DNA from: an uncultured Bacteroidales bacterium
Lineage (GTDB): Bacteria; Bacteroidota; Bacteroidia; Bacteroidales; Paludibacteraceae
DNA: 28,758 nucleotides
NCBI GenBank assembly: GCA_937907165.1
Contig: CALCUH010000104.1
Coordinates: 1 to 28,758, forward strand
Direction of reading: 5' to 3'
Position 1 is the stretch's first letter, and each line of letters begins with the position of its first letter. Positions 25,338 through 28,758 of this stretch are shown one piece after another. Both the position numbers and the translations under genes were made by a program. The notes below the pieces were generated by a model. The model was not told the origin of the DNA. It saw nothing but the letters and a program-made list of their open reading frames with translations, and did no database searches.

Positions 25338-26930
25338 TTATCTAAGTGAAATCTTTACTTTATTGGTTATCTCCCGCCTCTTGATACCACAAGAGAGGGT
25401 TGCTTTCGAATCCGCGTCGTAATTGAGTTTGCCTTCTGTTATGCCGGTTGTGGTGCCGACGAACCCTTGTGTTCCGTACCATGAGAAATAGGGCTTCTTG
25501 AAAAGGAGGAGTGGCGATGGCTCGATTTTTTTGATGGTCACTTGCCATGCTACATCTTCGACTCTTATCGTGCCGGCTTTCCCGATGGTAATCTCGTCGC
25601 AGGAGGCGATTTTGCTCTCCTTCACTTCGTTGCCATAGGTGTCGAACACGGTGACCTTCCCGTGCAGATGTTCTTTTTTGTTTCTGATGAACGCTTTGAT
25701 CACTCCTAATACATAGAGTATGGTCAATATGCAGATTGTTAGTGTCAGCCATAAAGGGAGAGGGAAGGTGAATATCATTTTATCCACGCTCGCTTTGCTT
25801 CCCGATAATGGTTTCGTGATGTTCAGCCTTGCTAGTTCGCTGTCGAATTGGGTAGGGAAGGATATTCCGATGTTGATGCTGTCGTTTATTTTATGGAATC
25901 CGTATCGCTCGTGTTTGATTTGCCCTAGTCTGATGGTCAGCTCATGGTCCTTGGTCTTGCCGTAGTTGGCGGTGTCGTTGAGGAATGTGAAACCTTGTTG
26001 GGTGAGATGGGTGGAGTCGATTTTCATGGTGGTGTAGAGTCTGCTCTCGTCCCATGTGATGTGGGCTTCCGTATTTCCGTCCACATCGATCTCCGTCTCC
26101 ATCCGCGCCTCGCAGGCTTTGTTCTCCTCTTTGACGATGGCCGTGAGTTTTACCACGAGTATCTCTTTGCGCAATTGCTCGAACCATTGGTTGATGGTCT
26201 CTTTGGAGTTGCCTATCTGTACGATTTCCAATTGGTTTTCGCTGACGCAGAATATGTTGTTCTGTAATTGGTCTAGACAATAGCCTGCCTGTGTTTTGTT
26301 GTCGCTTCCGTTCTCCGACAATTCGAGGGCGATGCTTCTGACGTACGAGTCGCCGATGGCTGCTTTCAGCCGGTCGCGCATGTCTGCCACTTCTTCTTCC
26401 GTCAACCTCCTTTTGTAGGGATGTTCGATGGGAATGTTGTTCAGAAAATCTGTCACGGATATGAGAATGTTCACTTTGTATTCGCTGTTCGTGTTGAGCG
26501 TTTGTGACATCGCATTTATCGCTTTGTGGATGTCTGTGTGGTCCTTGAACGCTTGGTCGTAGTTGGGACTGGTGTATAGATTTTTTATGTTGCTGCAAAG
26601 ATCGTTTTTCATGATCTCCGTGATGGTGCCCGAGAAGCCCATCGGCGTTTTCACGTTCGTCCCGAAGGGCATGACTGTCACTTTATCTCCGTTAGGAAGG
26701 GCTTGGATGAAACGTTGCAGACAGGGCACCACGCTGCTTTCGAATTTGTCCATTGAGCCGGACACGTCTACGGTGAAGATGTAGTGCGCATGACATTTGC
26801 CGATATCTTCACGATATATTTCCGTCAGTTCAGGGAAAGTGTTCTCAAGGTATTTTAATGGGGACTGAGCCCATGCCGCATTACTAATCCATAAAAGGAA
26901 TAATATTTGTAGAATAATTCTCGACCTCAC
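25338..26930 (-). CDS. Membrane-anchored periplasmic vWA-domain protein
   Basis: The 530-residue protein has a signal peptide (1-21, ending NAAWA) and a von Willebrand A domain at about 47-260 with the MIDAS motif DVSGS at 55-59 and a conserved second acidic loop at SVTDFLNN. A middle beta-rich region follows, then one membrane span at about 390-413, then a cytoplasmic tail of about 115 residues. The tail is beta-rich (ITIGKAGTIRVEDVAW) and faintly resembles an FHA domain, which I do not claim. The vWA domain should face the periplasm and the tail the cytoplasm, which suits coupling to the cytoplasmic Tubulin_2 protein encoded next. The start is GTG. No in-frame ATG lies nearby upstream, and the signal peptide begins directly after it. 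It is the first gene of the five-gene operon. Confidence 0.85.
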   Translation of the reverse strand: MRSRIILQILFLLWISNAAWAQSPLKYLENTFPELTEIYREDIGKCHAHYIFTVDVSGSMDKFESSVVPCLQRFIQALPNGDKVTVMPFGTNVKTPMGFSGTITEIMKNDLCSNIKNLYTSPNYDQAFKDHTDIHKAINAMSQTLNTNSEYKVNILISVTDFLNNIPIEHPYKRRLTEEEVADMRDRLKAAIGDSYVRSIALELSENGSDNKTQAGYCLDQLQNNIFCVSENQLEIVQIGNSKETINQWFEQLRKEILVVKLTAIVKEENKACEARMETEIDVDGNTEAHITWDESRLYTTMKIDSTHLTQQGFTFLNDTANYGKTKDHELTIRLGQIKHERYGFHKINDSINIGISFPTQFDSELARLNITKPLSGSKASVDKMIFTFPLPLWLTLTICILTILYVLGVIKAFIRNKKEHLHGKVTVFDTYGNEVKESKIASCDEITIGKAGTIRVEDVAWQVTIKKIEPSPLLLFKKPYFSWYGTQGFVGTTTGITEGKLNYDADSKATLSCGIKRREITNKVKISLR

Positions 26931-26959
26931 TGCTATCCTAATTTTTGTACATTCATTTA

Positions 26960-26967
26960 CAAATATA
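26960..26967 (-). promoter_or_regulatory. Predicted promoter of the tubulin-like operon (-7 element)
   Basis: On the minus strand TATATTTG is an exact match to TAnnTTTG, placed 30 bases before the GTG start of the vWA gene. The -33 region is AT-rich without a clear TTTG. The leader would be only about 20 bases. Confidence 0.5.
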
Positions 26968-27091
26968 AAAAAATTTTTCTATTTACACTTTAATATTTGA
27001 TATGACTTCCTTTGAATCATTTCTGATAAATAGTAAATGCTAAATAGCAATTGGTAAGTAGTTATTTTGTAATATTGCGTTAGAATATTAA

Positions 27092-28483
27092 ATGTGTATA
27101 ATAATGGATAATCAATATGATTTTCAGTCTCACCAGCATTTCTTCTTTGTGGGAATTGCCGGAACGGGTATGAGCGCCATCGCCCAATATTTGAAGGGCG
27201 TGGGGAAGAAAGTGTCGGGTAGCGACCGCCTTTTTGGCAAGGAGAATAAGATGCTGATTCAGAAACAGTTCGAGAAACAGGGTATACAATGCTTCTTCCA
27301 AGACGCTTCCGGTTTGACTCCCGACGTGGACGTGCTGGTTGTCTCTACGGCGATTGAGGAGTCTAATGTGGAGTATCAAAAGGCTTTGTCGTTAAATATT
27401 CCGATTATTAAGAGATCGGAACTTTTAGCCTCTATTTCAAGGACGAAAAGGACAATCGCTGTGGGCGGAACTTCCGGAAAGTCTACCACGACGGCCATGA
27501 TTTTCCATGTTTTGGAGGAGTGCGGTTTCTCTCCTTCCATCATGAGTGGTGCTGGATTGACCTCTTTGCAGGAGAAAGGTTTGCCTGGCAATGCTTGGGT
27601 TGGCAAGAGTGATTGGCTAGTCATCGAGGCGGATGAGTCGGATGGCTCCATTGTCAATTATACGTCCGAAGTGGCTTTGTTGCTGAATATGGATCGTGAC
27701 CATAAGGATTATAATGAGCTGGAGGAGCTTTTCAAAACGTTCAGAAGCCATACGACGAAAAGGTTCATCGTGAATCAAAGCCATCCTAGGACGAAGGCGC
27801 TTTCGGTTAACAAGGATTATGATTTCGGCGTGGAGGCTGATTGCGGGTTTAATGGAGAGAATTTCTGCCAGTCTGGCTTCTCTATCTCTTTTGAATGTAA
27901 TGGACGGAAGGTGGATATTCCTGTGATCGGTCGTCACAATATGGAAAATGCTTTGGCTGCGATCGCTTGTTGCTCCGCTGTCGGTGCTGACATGGCGTCG
28001 ATCATCAAGGCGCTCTCTTCTTATAGGGGCATATATAGGCGTACGCAGCTGACTGGTAAGAAGAACGGAGTCTATGTCATCGACGATTTCGCTCATAATC
28101 CGGCGGAGGTGGTGTGCGCTATTCGGGCGTGTCAGTCAGTGGGAAGACGAGTGTTCGCATGGTTCCAACCGCATGGCTTCGGTCCGCTGAAGTTTATGCA
28201 TGCGGAGTTGGAGAGTGAGGTGTTGCAACCTCTTCGTCCGGACGATAAGTTTATTCTTTCCGATGTTTACTATGCGGGAGGTACGGTCTCTCGTGAGGTT
28301 ACTTCCGCTGATGTGGCTGAGAAAATGAAGGCGGATAGTGCTCAAGTTGAATACTTCCCTGACAGAAAAGAGCTGATACCTTACTTGAAAGGGAACGTGA
28401 CGGATGGCGATGTGGTTTTGATTATGGGCGCTCGTGATACTACTTTGTCTGATTTTGCCGCGGAAATATTGAAAAGTTTATAA
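27092..28483 (+). CDS. MurC-like Mur ligase paralogue with GTSGKST P-loop
   Basis: This is a 463-residue cytoplasmic Mur ligase (459 if it starts at the ATG at 27104). It has the MurC/Mpl N-terminal Rossmann motif FVGIAGTGMSAIAQYL (19-34), the ATP-binding loop GTSGKSTTT (126-134), EADESDGS (about 176-183), MDRDHKDYNEL, and the C-terminal IDDFAHNPAEV. MurC in this same window has GTHGKTTT and DDYAHHPQE, so His is Ser in the loop and the second His of HH is Asn. The N-terminus also differs from the Bacteroides Mpl pattern (IHFIAIGG) as I recall it. It therefore looks like a third MurC-related subgroup acting on a muramyl or similar nucleotide acid; the substrate is unknown. It is transcribed divergently from the vWA-tubulin operon with a 161-base gap and has its own terminator. 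Confidence 0.8.
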   Translation: MCIIMDNQYDFQSHQHFFFVGIAGTGMSAIAQYLKGVGKKVSGSDRLFGKENKMLIQKQFEKQGIQCFFQDASGLTPDVDVLVVSTAIEESNVEYQKALSLNIPIIKRSELLASISRTKRTIAVGGTSGKSTTTAMIFHVLEECGFSPSIMSGAGLTSLQEKGLPGNAWVGKSDWLVIEADESDGSIVNYTSEVALLLNMDRDHKDYNELEELFKTFRSHTTKRFIVNQSHPRTKALSVNKDYDFGVEADCGFNGENFCQSGFSISFECNGRKVDIPVIGRHNMENALAAIACCSAVGADMASIIKALSSYRGIYRRTQLTGKKNGVYVIDDFAHNPAEVVCAIRACQSVGRRVFAWFQPHGFGPLKFMHAELESEVLQPLRPDDKFILSDVYYAGGTVSREVTSADVAEKMKADSAQVEYFPDRKELIPYLKGNVTDGDVVLIMGARDTTLSDFAAEILKSL

Positions 28484-28504
28484 GTTTTTGTCAAATATAG
28501 ATTC

Positions 28505-28545
28505 GGGTACGATGAATTTGTCTGTTCATTGTATCCGTTTCTTTT
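28505..28545 (+). terminator. Intrinsic terminator of the Mur ligase gene
   Basis: A 12-bp stem (28505-28516 with 28525-28536) is fully paired in plus-strand RNA if G-U pairs are allowed. It encloses an 8-base loop and is followed by a T-rich tail (TTTCTTTTATT). It lies 22 bases past the stop codon. Nothing further was recognised from here to the window end. Confidence 0.65.
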
Positions 28546-28758
28546 ATTCCGAGTCTTATGGGTGAAGAATCACTGACAATTTTTCTCTGTTGCTATGGCT
28601 TGAAATGTGGATGAATTGTGTTGGAATAGGGGACTTGGGGTGGATGTAGACTGCCTTTCATTTGTGCGATGTAATTTTTCTTCGCTGTCAATCAGTAGGT
28701 TGTGAAAATTGTCTAAAAATAATGGCGAATATATTTGGAGGGTAACGGGTAAAGCACT

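Noticed and set aside
25338..25700. FHA domain in the cytoplasmic tail of the vWA protein
   Set aside because: ITIGKAGTIRVED looks faintly FHA-like, but the conserved Ser/His/Asn positions are not visible, so the call is not supported.
1..28758. Signs of a mobile element, prophage or CRISPR array
   Set aside because: No transposase, integrase, tRNA-associated direct repeat or regularly spaced repeat was found by eye; genes are ordered in housekeeping-like operons.

Overview
The window is a chromosomal segment from a member of the Bacteroidota, most likely the order Bacteroidales. The evidence is the murC-ftsQ-ftsA-ftsZ-yqeY gene order, a serC-serA pair with an ACT-less SerA, a PorP/SprF-type outer-membrane protein beside a cargo with a CHU_C-type type IX secretion (T9SS) domain, and upstream elements that match the Bacteroidota -7 consensus TAnnTTTG. 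I see no transposase, phage gene, CRISPR array, tRNA or rRNA.

Layout. (1) Bases 1-6312, plus strand: the distal end of the division and cell-wall (dcw) cluster. It holds the C-terminal part of murC, then ftsQ, ftsA, two different tandem ftsZ genes and a yqeY (GatB/YqeY) gene, and it closes with a strong intrinsic terminator. (2) Bases 6313-7220: an AT-rich spacer with an orphan terminator and a possible 34-residue membrane miniprotein. (3) Bases 7217-9484, minus strand: serC-serA (serine biosynthesis), with a two-state hairpin between the genes and a terminator after serA. (4) Bases 9737-15930, minus strand: a three-gene T9SS surface-protein operon encoding a 1303-residue adhesin-like cargo, an OmpA/PD40 protein and a PorP/SprF protein. 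(5) Bases 16079-26967, minus strand: a tightly packed five-gene operon that is the most interesting part. It encodes a membrane-anchored periplasmic von Willebrand A (vWA) protein, a 1092-residue Tubulin_2 (FtsZ-like) protein, a 904-residue membrane protein that appears to carry a second, degenerate tubulin-like domain, a 623-residue multi-span protein with a catalytically degenerate transglutaminase-like domain, and a membrane-anchored HExxH metallopeptidase. (6) Bases 27092-28545, plus strand: a MurC-like Mur ligase with an atypical P-loop and its terminator.

How it may fit together. FtsA/FtsQ and two FtsZ proteins drive division, and murC makes peptidoglycan precursor. The five-gene operon looks like a separate cytoskeletal machine: a cytoplasmic tubulin-like GTPase coupled through transmembrane partners to periplasmic vWA and peptidase modules. 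It resembles the FtsZ-like/vWA membrane-remodelling systems that Makarova and Koonin predicted by comparative genomics. Three proteins of the FtsZ/tubulin superfamily, and a probable fourth degenerate one, lie within about 22 kb. The function of the operon is inference, since no member can be tied to a measured activity from sequence alone.
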